From Macrophomina tecta (taxonomy: Eukaryota > Ascomycota > Dothideomycetes > Botryosphaeriales > Botryosphaeriaceae), in NCBI GenBank assembly GCA_024180945.1, contig JAKSGN010000010.1, forward strand, positions 62,001 to 126,000: a stretch of 64,000 nucleotides of DNA, in the 5' to 3' direction. The position numbers and the translations under genes were made by a program. Numbering within the stretch: the stretch's first letter is position 1; every line of letters begins with the position of its first letter. The notes under the pieces are model-generated. The model saw only the letters and a program-made list of their open reading frames with translations. It did not search any database and was not told where the DNA came from. Positions 10,525 through 19,845 of this stretch are shown one piece after another.

Positions 10525-11990
10525 TTAGAAGTAGAGGTACGGATTTTGAATCCATTCATACTCCGCCATCGCCCTCTCGTACACGCTAACAGCTTCTATC
10601 GCTGGCAGTTTGCGCTTGTCCACGTTCACCTCATCAGTGAGCTTCCAGATGTGCACTTCAGAGAGCTTGTTCCCGTAGAGAAACGTAACGGTTTTGTTAT
10701 GCGGCCCCAGTAGAGCTTTGGCGAACGATCGCGCATTGGATCTGGCTTTTGGTATAGACGTTAGTCCCGGCAGTATGTACGATCTCGCGTGAAATTCTCT
10801 CAACATTGGATGCACTTTTAGATAATCCTGCTAAACGTGAGCGTCCCGAATTTCCTCATCAATCTTCTGGTCCATACCTTCATATACTTACAAAGCTCCT
10901 TGCCCACTCCGTTCAAGAGCACGGGAACACCAAGGTGCTGAAGCCGAGGGAACGCGTTCATGGTGTCGACGACGTCCTGCACGGAGTAGTGATAGGTCGA
11001 TAGGTACGAGTCTCGGTTTTGCCTGCATTCTATGGTAAGGCTCCGCAATGACAGGCGGTGCGGTTTGAGCCAAGCGATTGGTATACTACAGCTACTCTGC
11101 GCGAGGAGAAGCGCTACGTGGGATAATGAGGTATAGTTGGCCAGGTCGGAGAAGAAGGCGCCAAGGTACGGGTGGGGCTCGTACGAGACGAGCTCGAATT
11201 TGCTCAGGCTCCTCTTGGCGCGGGGCGAGAGCAGAAGCCCGTTGCAGACTTGGTGGCAGTACCGGAAGCTGATATGCTCCACTGTCTCCAGCGACTGGCC
11301 CGGCCACTGATCTATGTCTACGTATTCGAGCCTTAGGCACTTCAATGACGGGGCCTGCAGCTGGTCGGGGATGAGCCTGGTTACGGGCATGTTCGGAAAA
11401 TCCCTCCCGACACTGAGACAGGCAGTGTGGAGCGAGCGTGCGTGGACGAATTGAAGCTTCACCCAGCTCGCCTGGTCGAGCGATGCTATATTCCGACACT
11501 CGAAGTCCCTCAACAATGGGAAGCAGACAGACAGCGGCGCTTGACTGGCTTCGATCACGAGGCTCGTCAGGGTGGTCGGGGCGTCGAGAAGGATGTTGAT
11601 CGGCAGGCCTGAAGCCTCTCCACCAAGCCGCCACCGGAAAGATCGCAGGTTAGAGCGAATTTGGGGGTTCTTCAGCAGCAACGCGCCGATAATGAGCAAT
11701 TGTGTGTTTGTTCTCCTTAACCGCGCCTCCCAGACCTCATGCACAAACTCGAAGGTCAAGGCGCGCACGAATGCACACAGTCTCTCAGTGCGCAGCAACT
11801 TTTCTAGTAGTAATGTGGATTTGTATGTCAAGTCTAAGGTGTATGGGTTGATCTGGAAGGTGAGAACTGAGTACAGCTTGGGAGCTGCAAAGTGGTAGAA
11901 CCATTTGTTGAGTCTGTTGACGACAGCGAGCTGGCGGACATCTAGAAAGTCGAAGATATCAAGGAGAATCTCCACTGGGAGGTTTTCCAT
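10525..11990 (-). CDS. F-box protein (two exons)
   Basis: Exon 1 is 11990-10878 and exon 2 is 10827-10525, with a 50-bp intron (donor GTATGG, acceptor CAG; an alternative TAG acceptor 3 bases earlier keeps frame). The protein is 471 aa. Residues 3-40 are an F-box: NLPVEILLDIFDFLDVRQLA followed by VNRLNKWFYHFAAPKLY. F-box proteins dock substrates on SCF ubiquitin ligases through Skp1. The remainder has leucine-rich stretches (TLTSLVIEAS, LKCLRLEYVDI, SLRSLTIECRQ) typical of the irregular substrate-binding repeats of fungal F-box proteins. Exon 2 carries no known motif. The intron rescue is supported because frame 1 would otherwise end at SRII and frame 2 lacks a plausible independent start. 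LTR-like relics flank the gene. Confidence 0.8.
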
Positions 11991-12430
11991 CTTGCCTTGA
12001 CCAGAAGGCTAGGACACGCTTCGCCGCACCGCTGTAGCCGTGGAAATATGCAGGAGAGACGCGTTCGAAGTCGTACAAGCCTAGTGATCGCAATGTCGAA
12101 TCTGAGGATGAAAGAACTACCACCACGATAAATGTTCACTCATATAAAGTACAGCGTGGTGAGTCCTATCTTTGTTGATTAGGCCATTGAATTTCCTCTA
12201 CATGCTGCATTCCCTCCCAAAGCAGTGAACACTTTGCAGCGGTGGTCTATAGCTTTGTAATGGCAATTACAAAACCTAGCAAGATTCATCACTCGGACTG
12301 GACAGTGCGCTTATAATAGGCTCTCTGGCACGCCTTCCTCTACGGGCTAGGTGGGGCATGTTAGAACAGTCGCGTACTTCCGGAACCAGTCGCACGTAAG
12401 ATGCTATTCTTGTGATAACTATCATCAGAG

Positions 12431-12600
12431 ATTCATGTGTTGGAATATTTGGTAATCACGTGTTTGCGAGGATTGCAAAATTAGTTAAACTTTATGTAAC
12501 GTTAGCAGAGGGGAAAAGGCACCTCTGGGGCCTCCCATTCTGAAGACATTGCCCCTCATTCCTTGATCATCCGGATCCATCAGATTCCAGCAGTAAGGCT
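12431..12600 (+). repeat. Copia-like solo LTR remnant, copy 2
   Basis: Starts TGTTGGAATATTTGGTAATC and continues CACGTGTTTGCGAGGATTGC, a diverged direct copy of 10195-10400. The shared downstream block CCTCAT(T)CCTTGATCAT confirms the relation. It is the second member of a direct-repeat pair around the F-box gene. Confidence 0.45.
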
Positions 12601-12652
12601 CTACGTTTTTGATTCAGCGCTTATTAATACTCTTATTTAAGTCGCTCCACTG

Positions 12653-13117
12653 TCATCCACCGTGCCTGTTGGTCTGGATAGGTTGCCGTGGGTACCGCAT
12701 AGGGCGTGTCTTCCGTGGCCGTCGATTCGTGACTACTCTCCAATCGTCTTCCGATGCATCGTCCTGAAAATGCCAACGGTAGAGGCCCTGTTCCTGCTCG
12801 ATCCTGAGCCTTTCATCCACATAATCGTTTGGCCATCTCGCCGACGAAAACATCAGTTCGAGCCCGACAAGATTCCTTCGGCCCGTTACGTAAATACAGC
12901 AAGTATGGACTACATAATCATCGGATTGATTTAATCGCTCCCGTCGCTCTCCTCCTTTTAGAGCACAAGTCGAGTACATCATCCATCTCACTCTCGTCAA
13001 GTCCGTACTGTGTGCATCAAATGCTGTGGGTATTGCAGATGAGTCTCGCAATCTGCTGAGCACCAATGCTGTTACTATACGTCTGCCGTTGGATGATAGG
13101 TTCCACAATATCTCCAC
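12653..13117 (-). CDS. Hypothetical protein, 154 aa (doubtful)
   Basis: A single open frame. The C-terminal half is charged and protein-like (ERLRIEQEQGLYRWHFQDD) while the N-terminal half is less convincing. No family is recognised. It may be one exon of a broken gene. Confidence 0.22.
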   Translation of the reverse strand: MEILWNLSSNGRRIVTALVLSRLRDSSAIPTAFDAHSTDLTRVRWMMYSTCALKGGERRERLNQSDDYVVHTCCIYVTGRRNLVGLELMFSSARWPNDYVDERLRIEQEQGLYRWHFQDDASEDDWRVVTNRRPRKTRPMRYPRQPIQTNRHGG

Positions 13118-13193
13118 ATAGGCTGATCTTATTATCTCTTATTTCGGTAGAACATCAACTAGAAGCACCTAGCTCGATTACAACTTTCCAGAC

Positions 13194-13850
13194 ATGCAAA
13201 ATGAAGTGGCAGACAGTCAAGCAAACGAACGGGTTGGCATCTGGATGCAAACTGATATTGATGGCCTAGAACACGAAGCACCTCGACTCGTAGGGGAATC
13301 CACCCCAGTCATATATGAGACCAGCCTACCTCCGGTATCAATTTTGGGGAAGTCCGAGGAGATTTTGCATACCGCCAAGTTTACATATCTCCCCAGGTCT
13401 GCTGCCTGCGACGTGACTGCTCGATACCTACAACGTCACGGGGAAATGATACTGACTCACAGTATAGATATCAGACAGGCTTGTAGTAAGCTCCTACGAG
13501 ATGATTGGGTAAAAACCATAAGCTACAGATGGGCTACTGTCCAAGGGAACAGGGTGAAATTTAGCTTAATCATGCTGAGGCCGAGCGAAAGCGCGAGATA
13601 CGAGCCAATACTAAAGAGCCTAAGCTACAGAGAGGCTCACGAATTGCTGGCTGAGAAAAAGGCGAGAGTTCTAATAAATGACGAGATAGAGGCGAAATGC
13701 GTACTCTCAGTCAATATACAGAGAGTGCAGAAGCCTGCAACTGATCGTTCGGCAGAGGATATATACAGGAAGGTCCTATGCTTTCTTGACCAGCAACCAA
13801 AAACGTACACTGCGCTACGAAATCTGTTCACCCAGAAAGCTCTTAAGTAG
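13194..13850 (+). CDS. Hypothetical protein, 218 aa
   Basis: An uninterrupted frame with balanced composition and clear alternating secondary-structure character (YREAHELLAEKKARVLINDE near residues 145-165; EDIYRKVLCFLDQQPKTYTALRNLF near the end). There is no signal peptide, membrane segment or recognised domain. It lies between the relict LTR and the gypsy insertion and has no intron signature inside the frame. It is probably a lineage-specific protein. Confidence 0.45.
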   Translation: MQNEVADSQANERVGIWMQTDIDGLEHEAPRLVGESTPVIYETSLPPVSILGKSEEILHTAKFTYLPRSAACDVTARYLQRHGEMILTHSIDIRQACSKLLRDDWVKTISYRWATVQGNRVKFSLIMLRPSESARYEPILKSLSYREAHELLAEKKARVLINDEIEAKCVLSVNIQRVQKPATDRSAEDIYRKVLCFLDQQPKTYTALRNLFTQKALK

Positions 13851-14287
13851 ATGAGTGGAGCTCGTCATATATTCTATCGAATTTCGATATGGCTTGTCAC
13901 CACCATCTGTTATCATGTGTCACGTATTTGTACTTGGTGAGCGGTGGAGGAGAGGATGCACTGCTGTCCTATGAAACAACGCAAAATCGGAAGAAATTAT
14001 GTACTTATATATATGCAGGCCCTGTCAATTTTGCGTGCTAGCGTTGTGTGGTGCTGTGATTGCGAAGAAAACGAATAAAAAAATTAACCTAATATTTTCA
14101 AGCTTCTTACTGTCTCCATGCTCAGATCTTTAGAACACCCTATTACTGATTGCCATCGAGTGGTGTGTTATCTGAGCCAACCAGCAACCTTCTGTCCTAA
14201 GAGCTGGTGCGGAGAGATGAGTACTTTTCTAGTTGAGAGATTGTGGCACATTCCGGCGTTGTATGACGTCTGAGCTCAACTTCCGCC

Positions 14288-14729
14288 TGTAACGAGCGGG
14301 CCTCTGCCTCTAAGGATCCAAACACCGAAGAGGGAGAAAACCTGTCGAAGGATTTCCTTGAGTGGGTACAAGAAGAGGGTGAGAGCAAGTCGAACACGTG
14401 ACAAGACTGAGCACTGCGTGCGAAGGCCGTGTTACTAACAATGTGCGAATTGTTATTGAAGTTGACCACGAAGGTCAAAGCTATCTAAAGAGTGTGGTTT
14501 ATATAATAGTGGGAGAGTGTATACAATCTGATAGTTCATGGGTTCATTCTGCCAAGCGGTTGAACGTCTGAACTTCGCGAGTTCAGGAGTTCAGAGTGCC
14601 AAGGCTCTGAACAGTTGAACCGGGAGTCACGTGACTCCTTGCCGGTGGATCTTTCTCGCGGGCGCGTAGGCGCCCCGCTTGTCCTTCTTATCCTTCTTAC
14701 CCAGGTCCTGTGTAGGCTGCGCCGTAACA
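14288..14729 (-). repeat. Gypsy 3' LTR
   Basis: 442 bp, TGTAACG...CGTAACA on the plus strand. It holds the TATA-like TTTATATAA (14498-14506) and, toward the high-coordinate end (U3 of the element), a cluster of palindromes: stems at 14568-14586, 14589-14612 and 14660-14675, and a perfect 14-bp palindrome with a CACGTG E-box at 14624-14637. The TATA motif is near-symmetrical and could serve transcription in either direction, including the antisense gene starting at 14830. Confidence 0.95.
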
Positions 14730-17700
14730 CTATCCCCCCCTTTAAGGATCTTCGGCCCGAAGATTCTCCGTAAAGGCTATAATTCGTCTGCTGCTGTGAT
14801 TCCTCTTTCTCCCGTAAGTTTCCTTCGTCATGGCTGGCGTGAAACGTTCTCGCGACGAGTCGGCTTATCGCGCTGAGTTGTCGACCGCGATCAATTCCTT
14901 TGCTCCGGTCACGCGTGCTTGTTTCGATTGTTCCGCTAACGGGCGTGTCTGTAGGATTGGTCCTCGTTCGTCCCGTTGTGGAGAGTGTGCGGCTCGTGGT
15001 TATACCATGTGTGACGCTCAGAGGGTTTCCGTGTCCACTAGTAAGGATTCGTTTTCTTTGTTCTTTTCCTTGCTGACGTCCTAACAGTGAATCGTTTGCG
15101 TCGCCAACAAGAGCGGATCCGTTCTGAGGAGGAGGCTGCTTATCGTGATTTCCAGGAGGCCTCGGAGGCGTTGGAGAGGTTACAATCTCGCCTTCGCGCT
15201 TCTTCCTCGAAGCTAGTACGCCTTCGGAAACAGCAGAAGTTGCTGGAGGATCGTGGTTTCTCCATTCTTGATCGCGAACTTTCTTCGGAGGATGTCGCGG
15301 CTCTGGAGATGAAGGATCAGAGGCTGTTGGAGCAGCTGGCGGCTGGGGAGCCGTCTGACCCTGAGAATTCCGGGGGTCCGTCCGCGTCAAAACGGCCACG
15401 TCACGAGTCGGTGGATCCTGCTGCGCCGCGGGAGGCTGGGTTTGCCGATTCTGCCGGCGAGCCTGTGGCTGGTGCGTGGTCCCCGCGTTCTCCTGGACCT
15501 GTGGATTCTGTTCGCCGGTCGTCGTCCCTGGTGTGGGATGTTGCGACTCTCGAGGGCCTTCCGTCGTTCTCGTTCGAGGACGGCCTCGTTTCCGCGGGAG
15601 GTCAGGGTTCTGGCGATGGAACTCCGTGACAAGGTCTGAGTGTATGTCGTCCTTTGGCACCCACTGGTTGTCTTCATTCCCGTAACCTTCCCATTTGACG
15701 AGATATTTGAGCTGACGACCGAACCGCTTGCAGTCTAGGATCTTCTCGACTGGGTACTGGTCTTCTTCGGCGTCAGGGTTTTCTGGTATAATTTCTTCCT
15801 GAGTTTCCGGAATGGTGGCGTTTTCTGGTGCTGGCTCGAGCATTGCCACGTGAAAGGTGGAGTTCATCCGTGTGTTAGGCAATTTGAGTCGATACGTGAC
15901 TTCTCCGAGTTTTTCTGCAATTTCGAATGGACCGATTTTCTTGAAATCCAATTTGTCGCTCGGTCGTTTTGATTTGATGTTTTTCGTGAGGAGGTACACT
16001 TTATCCCCCCTTTTAAGGTTCGGTGCCGCCTGGTGCCGTCTGTTGTAGTATTTGGACATCATAATTCGTACATATTCGAGGTCGAGACTGATGGCTTTGT
16101 GCAATCCCCTTAGCTGCTCGGCCTTGAGAACGCCTTTCTGGGCCAATTTTCTGCTTGGGATGGCCTCTCTATACGCGTCTGGTTCAAACCCATAGTTGGC
16201 AAAGAACGGGGATACGTTGGTTGACTCTTGTTTGGCGCTGTTATAGGCGAATTGTGCCATGGGTAGCCATGTGGCCCAGTCATCCTGTGGGTAGTTGATG
16301 TAACAGCGAAGATACTGTTCGAGAGTCCGGTTCATCCGTTCTGTCTGGCCGTCGGTTTGCGCGTGTGCCGTTGTAGAGAGTTTGTTCTTTGCTCCAAGCT
16401 GGCGCATAAGCGTTTGCCAAAATTCTGATCTCATCAGCTTGTCCCTGTCCGAAACCAATACTTCCGGCATTCCGTGATCCGCGAAGATGTATCGGAGAAA
16501 CGTGTGGGCTAGCTGTTCTGCATTCGATGCCTCTAGGTAGGGCAAGAAGTAGGCGTACTTCGTGAGTCTGTCGACAAAGACTAGGATCGAGTCGAACTTG
16601 ACTTCTGTGAGCGGGTCCCTAGACCTTGGTAGCTTTGTGATGAAGTCTAGCGTGACCCATTGCCATGGTCGTTCTGGTACTTCCAGGGGTTGTAAATGTC
16701 CGTACGGAGCGTGTGTCGCGGCTTTGCTCCGGATGCAAAGGTCGCATTGCGAGACTATACGCTGGACCGTCTTTCGTAATCCCGGAAAGTAGAAGTTTTG
16801 CGTGATCCTCTCGGTTGTCCTGTCGATGCCCTGATGTCCATGCGCGGGTGCTACGTGCATGTCTTTAACGAGTGCTTCTCGCAGTCTTGTCGGGACATAG
16901 ATTAACCCTTTGAAGAGAAGCGTTCCTTCTCTATCTCGAGCAACACGCGGGTCGTCCTCAAGCGCTAAAAGTTCCTGCGCGAAGGAGTCCTGAGCGTATG
17001 CTTCTCGGATCTTCTGATGCCACGGGTTTGACTCGATGCGAAGCATTGGGAAAGACTGTCTGGCAAGGGTGAGCGATCCATCGCTTGTCCACTGCAGTAC
17101 TGCAGGTTGCGGCTCGATTCTTCCTTCCATGTAGTCTACCCTTCTGCTGAGCGCGTCAGCGGCGGCGTTATCTACACCTTTTCTGTGTGTGATCTTGAAA
17201 TTGTAGGATGCCAATTCTTGTGACCAGCGAACTTGTCGTCGGTTCAGCTCCTTGGTCGTGGTGAAGCGCGTGAGATTCTGATGGTCACAATGCACTATCA
17301 CCTGTTGGTCGGTTCCTTCTAGGTAGTGTCTCCAGTGCTTGAATGCTGAGACGATAGCCAAGAGCTCCTTGTCATGAGTGTCGTAGTTGAGCTCTGCTGG
17401 GGTGAACTTTCTTGAGTAGAACGCGATCGGATGCCATCTGCCTTCATCGTCAGGCTGGCTGAGACATGCTCCTAGGGCGAATCCTGACGCGTCAGTTTCT
17501 ACTTCGATTGGTTTGTCGGGATCGTATATCCCTAAGACGGGTGCTTCGCAAAACATCCGTTTCAGCGAATCGAAGGCTTGCTGCTGATCGTCTCCCCATT
17601 GGAAGCCATGCTCCTTCTGAGTGAGTCGCGTTAAAGGTTCCGTGACCTTTGAATAGTTCCAGATGAACTTCCTGTAGAAATTCGCGAACCCAAGGAAGGA

Positions 17701-19845
17701 CTGTACTTCCTTGATCGTCTTCGGTACTGGCCATTCTCTGATGGAATCCAGTTTCGAGTCGTCCATACCGACATGTCCGGGGGTGATGACAAAGCCTAAG
17801 AATTCCACTTTCTGGGTATGCCAGAAGCACTTGTCCGGTGCAATAGTGAGATTCTTTGCTTGAAGCGTTTCTAGGACCTTTCTGACATGCTTCTTGTGTT
17901 CCTCAAGGGTGTCTGAAAAGATGAGGATGTCGTCGAGGTAAGCCATGCAGAAGATATCCAAGTATTCGCGCAGCGTGTCATTGACGAGATTCTGAAAGGT
18001 TGCTGGTGCGTTGGTAAGCCCGAATGGCATAACCGTATACTCGTATAGTCCTAGTCTCGTGCGGAAGGCTGTCTTCCACTCTTCCCCTTCCTTGATTCTG
18101 ACCAAGTGGTAACCGTCCCGTAGGTCCAGCTTCGTAAAGTACTTTGCGTTCCCTAACTTGTCCTGGAGCTCGTCGATGCGTGGGAGCGGGTATCGGTTCT
18201 TGATCGTGATGTCGTTAAGTTGTCGGTAGTCGACACAGAGGCGTAACTTGCCATTCTTCTTGGGGACGAAGAGGATCGGATATCCGGCTGATGACGTCGA
18301 TGGCCGAATGTATCCTCGTTCGAGGTTCTTCTCGATGTATTCCTTCAAAGCCTCCATTTCCTTCTTTGATAAGGAGTAGATAGGCTTATAAGCCGGTTTC
18401 GTTCCTGGCTTGAGCGGAATCTCGTGGTCCCACGGTTGGTGCTTTGGCAAGTCTCCCTTTCCTCTTTCTTGGCAAACGGCAACTAAGTCCCAATATTCGT
18501 CGGGTACCGTTTCCATTTCTGGGATTGGAGGTGTTCCTTGTGGTTGCTGCCACATCTCCAAACTACCGTGTTGTCCTCTCTTGATCCTCGCAGGATCGTC
18601 TCCTCCGATGGGAGTTGGACAGTCCTCATCCCTTGGCCTTTCCCGTTGGGCCCTGGCCAGTGCTCTCTGTTGCACCGCCGGTGAGGGTTTGATGTACATG
18701 AGGCAGACCTGTTGTCCTTGGCGTCGCATACGCCTGAATGCCTCTCTTGAGATTGTCTGTACGTCCACGGGAGGTTCGGTGGCTGCCAATTGCTTCCGCG
18801 AAGCCTTACTCTTGGCCTTACGCTTTCTCTGCGTGGTCCTTCGTGACAAATGTTGTACCTGATTTTCGGGAATACTTGACTCGGTAGGGCTTACTCCGCT
18901 TGAGGCGCTGCATTTTACCGAGGAGGCGGCGTCTTGCACGCTGCAGTCCTGGTCCTGTCTTAGGCCTCCCTCAAGGTTGCCGTTGATGTTGCCGTCACTG
19001 GGCCTTACGCCATCGTTTGAGTCTTGCTCTTCTCTTGATGATTCGAGGGTATCGTTTCGCTCGGTAGGGCTTATTCCTGCGATAGGGTTGCATTTTACCA
19101 AGGAGGCTTCGCCTTCTGCGTCGCAGTCCTGGTTCTGACTTACACCACTATCGGAGTCGCCTACACAGCTGCCGCTCTTGGGCCTTACGCTGGCTACTTC
19201 CCGATTCATAGTAGACAAGAGTCGCTGTAGGGTGTTCATTAACCCGTTTTCCATGCGTAAACCGAATTTTCGTAGGAGGTCGTCGATCTCTTCTCGAAAG
19301 ACGATTTCGTCTCCTTCGCTGAAGTCGAAGATAGGTTTCTGTGTTCGGATCCAGGGCATACCTAGAATAATGTCATGCCCGGGGATCCTTTGGACATCGA
19401 GGGAAATCTGCTCCCGATGGTTCTTGATCTGGAGGGTTGCTTCCTCCGTTTCTATCTTTACCCAGCCTTCTCCGTAGACTGAGCTTTTCCCGTCGAATCC
19501 GCTGAGTGGGTATGGCTCTTTCTTCTTCCGGTATAGGATCTTGCATTGTTCCACAAACTCGTTGTGTATAAAGTTTCCGCTTGATCCTGTGTCGATCAGT
19601 ATCCTGATGGGCACTCCGTTGAGTGTTCCTTTCGTTTTGAATTGTTTCCAAAGATTTGGTCCGGTGAGAATTTCCGTATTCGATGTGCGTGATACCATGT
19701 GAAGGGACCTAGACTGTGGCCCCTGGGTCGATCCCAATGCCGTAGGGCCGTCTAGTTTTTTGGCTTCGGATAGCCGTAGACTTCGCTGTGCATGTAGTCT
19801 TTCCATTCGTTGACTTGAAGGTATGCTTGTTTCCAGTTGGTCCAT
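14536..19845 (-). CDS. pol: Gypsy Pol polyprotein (protease, RT, RNase H, integrase, chromodomain)
   Basis: The open frame spans 1769 codons. It is entered by -1 frameshift at 19755-19761, so the ATG at 19845 is not the true start. In order along the frame: aspartic protease ILIDTGSSGNFI (Asp85); reverse transcriptase with YLDDILIFS near residue 634; RNase H with ETDASG near 782; integrase with an HHCC zinc finger (HGHQGIDR...CDLC, near 998) and D-D-E residues in TLDFITKLP, VSDRDKLM and QTERMNRTLEQY; then a chromodomain (EKILDCKRFGRQLKYLVKWEGY...NQWVPK, near 1350-1400) that targets integration to modified chromatin. The last ~370 codons are low-complexity Pro/Gln/Arg/Thr sequence antisense to the plus-strand gene, and the frame runs on through the polypurine tract into the LTR. 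No internal stop disrupts a domain. Confidence 0.93.
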   Translation of the reverse strand: MDQLETSIPSSQRMERLHAQRSLRLSEAKKLDGPTALGSTQGPQSRSLHMVSRTSNTEILTGPNLWKQFKTKGTLNGVPIRILIDTGSSGNFIHNEFVEQCKILYRKKKEPYPLSGFDGKSSVYGEGWVKIETEEATLQIKNHREQISLDVQRIPGHDIILGMPWIRTQKPIFDFSEGDEIVFREEIDDLLRKFGLRMENGLMNTLQRLLSTMNREVASVRPKSGSCVGDSDSGVSQNQDCDAEGEASLVKCNPIAGISPTERNDTLESSREEQDSNDGVRPSDGNINGNLEGGLRQDQDCSVQDAASSVKCSASSGVSPTESSIPENQVQHLSRRTTQRKRKAKSKASRKQLAATEPPVDVQTISREAFRRMRRQGQQVCLMYIKPSPAVQQRALARAQRERPRDEDCPTPIGGDDPARIKRGQHGSLEMWQQPQGTPPIPEMETVPDEYWDLVAVCQERGKGDLPKHQPWDHEIPLKPGTKPAYKPIYSLSKKEMEALKEYIEKNLERGYIRPSTSSAGYPILFVPKKNGKLRLCVDYRQLNDITIKNRYPLPRIDELQDKLGNAKYFTKLDLRDGYHLVRIKEGEEWKTAFRTRLGLYEYTVMPFGLTNAPATFQNLVNDTLREYLDIFCMAYLDDILIFSDTLEEHKKHVRKVLETLQAKNLTIAPDKCFWHTQKVEFLGFVITPGHVGMDDSKLDSIREWPVPKTIKEVQSFLGFANFYRKFIWNYSKVTEPLTRLTQKEHGFQWGDDQQQAFDSLKRMFCEAPVLGIYDPDKPIEVETDASGFALGACLSQPDDEGRWHPIAFYSRKFTPAELNYDTHDKELLAIVSAFKHWRHYLEGTDQQVIVHCDHQNLTRFTTTKELNRRQVRWSQELASYNFKITHRKGVDNAAADALSRRVDYMEGRIEPQPAVLQWTSDGSLTLARQSFPMLRIESNPWHQKIREAYAQDSFAQELLALEDDPRVARDREGTLLFKGLIYVPTRLREALVKDMHVAPAHGHQGIDRTTERITQNFYFPGLRKTVQRIVSQCDLCIRSKAATHAPYGHLQPLEVPERPWQWVTLDFITKLPRSRDPLTEVKFDSILVFVDRLTKYAYFLPYLEASNAEQLAHTFLRYIFADHGMPEVLVSDRDKLMRSEFWQTLMRQLGAKNKLSTTAHAQTDGQTERMNRTLEQYLRCYINYPQDDWATWLPMAQFAYNSAKQESTNVSPFFANYGFEPDAYREAIPSRKLAQKGVLKAEQLRGLHKAISLDLEYVRIMMSKYYNRRHQAAPNLKRGDKVYLLTKNIKSKRPSDKLDFKKIGPFEIAEKLGEVTYRLKLPNTRMNSTFHVAMLEPAPENATIPETQEEIIPENPDAEEDQYPVEKILDCKRFGRQLKYLVKWEGYGNEDNQWVPKDDIHSDLVTEFHRQNPDLPRKRGRPRTRTTEGPRESQHPTPGTTTGEQNPQVQENAGTTHQPQARRQNRQTQPPAAQQDPPTRDVAVLTRTDPRNSQGQTAPQPPAAPTASDPSSPEPRHPPKKVRDQEWRNHDPPATSAVSEGVLASRKKREGEIVTSPTPPRPPGNHDKQPPPQNGSALVGDANDSLLGRQQGKEQRKRILTSGHGNPLSVTHGITTSRTLSTTGRTRTNPTDTPVSGTIETSTRDRSKGIDRGRQLSAISRLVARTFHASHDEGNLREKEESQQQTNYSLYGESSGRRSLKGGIVLRRSLHRTWVRRIRRTSGAPTRPRERSTGKESRDSRFNCSEPWHSELLNSRSSDVQPLGRMNP
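14734..14745 (-). other. Polypurine tract of the gypsy element
   Basis: On the sense strand a purine run TTAAAGGGGGGG ends four bases (ATAG) before the 3' LTR start TGTTACG. This is the expected primer for plus-strand DNA synthesis. The pol frame remains open across it. Confidence 0.75.
14830..15629 (+). CDS. Antisense Zn2Cys6-like, coiled-coil protein carried by the gypsy element
   Basis: Exons 14830-15040 and 15088-15629 join across a 47-bp intron: donor GTAAGG, a TGCTGACGTC branch region, then CTAACAG. The phase-1 junction makes ATG (Met71) and gives 250 aa. Cysteines 31, 34, 41, 50, 53 and 61 follow C-X2-C-X6-C-X8-C-X2-C-X7-C, the spacing of fungal Gal4-type binuclear zinc clusters. Residues about 72-130 are a long charged coiled coil (QERIRSEEEAAYRDFQEASE, then LERLQSRLR and KLVRLRKQQKLLEDRG). 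A KRPRH basic patch and a Ser/Pro/acidic tail follow. This is the zinc-cluster plus dimerisation-helix plan of a transcription factor. The gene lies wholly opposite the pol tail and starts 100 bp inside the 3' LTR boundary. It lacks the usual Lys/Arg between Cys 2 and 3 (SANGRV), so DNA binding is unproven. Confidence 0.75.
19752..19761 (-). promoter_or_regulatory. -1 ribosomal frameshift site (A_AAA_AAC, then gag UAG)
   Basis: On the sense strand the last gag codons are CCA AAA AAC TAG. The heptamer A AAA AAC (plus 19755-19761) is in the correct zero-frame register for a -1 slip. After slipping the ribosome reads AAA AAA CTA GAC GGC, which is exactly the pol frame (KKLDGPTALG). The stop immediately follows the slip site. 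I did not find a clear downstream stem-loop by eye. Confidence 0.8.

Noticed and set aside
11092..11634. Minus-strand 180-codon frame inside the F-box gene
   Set aside because: Alternative-frame shadow of the F-box exon; no motif of its own.
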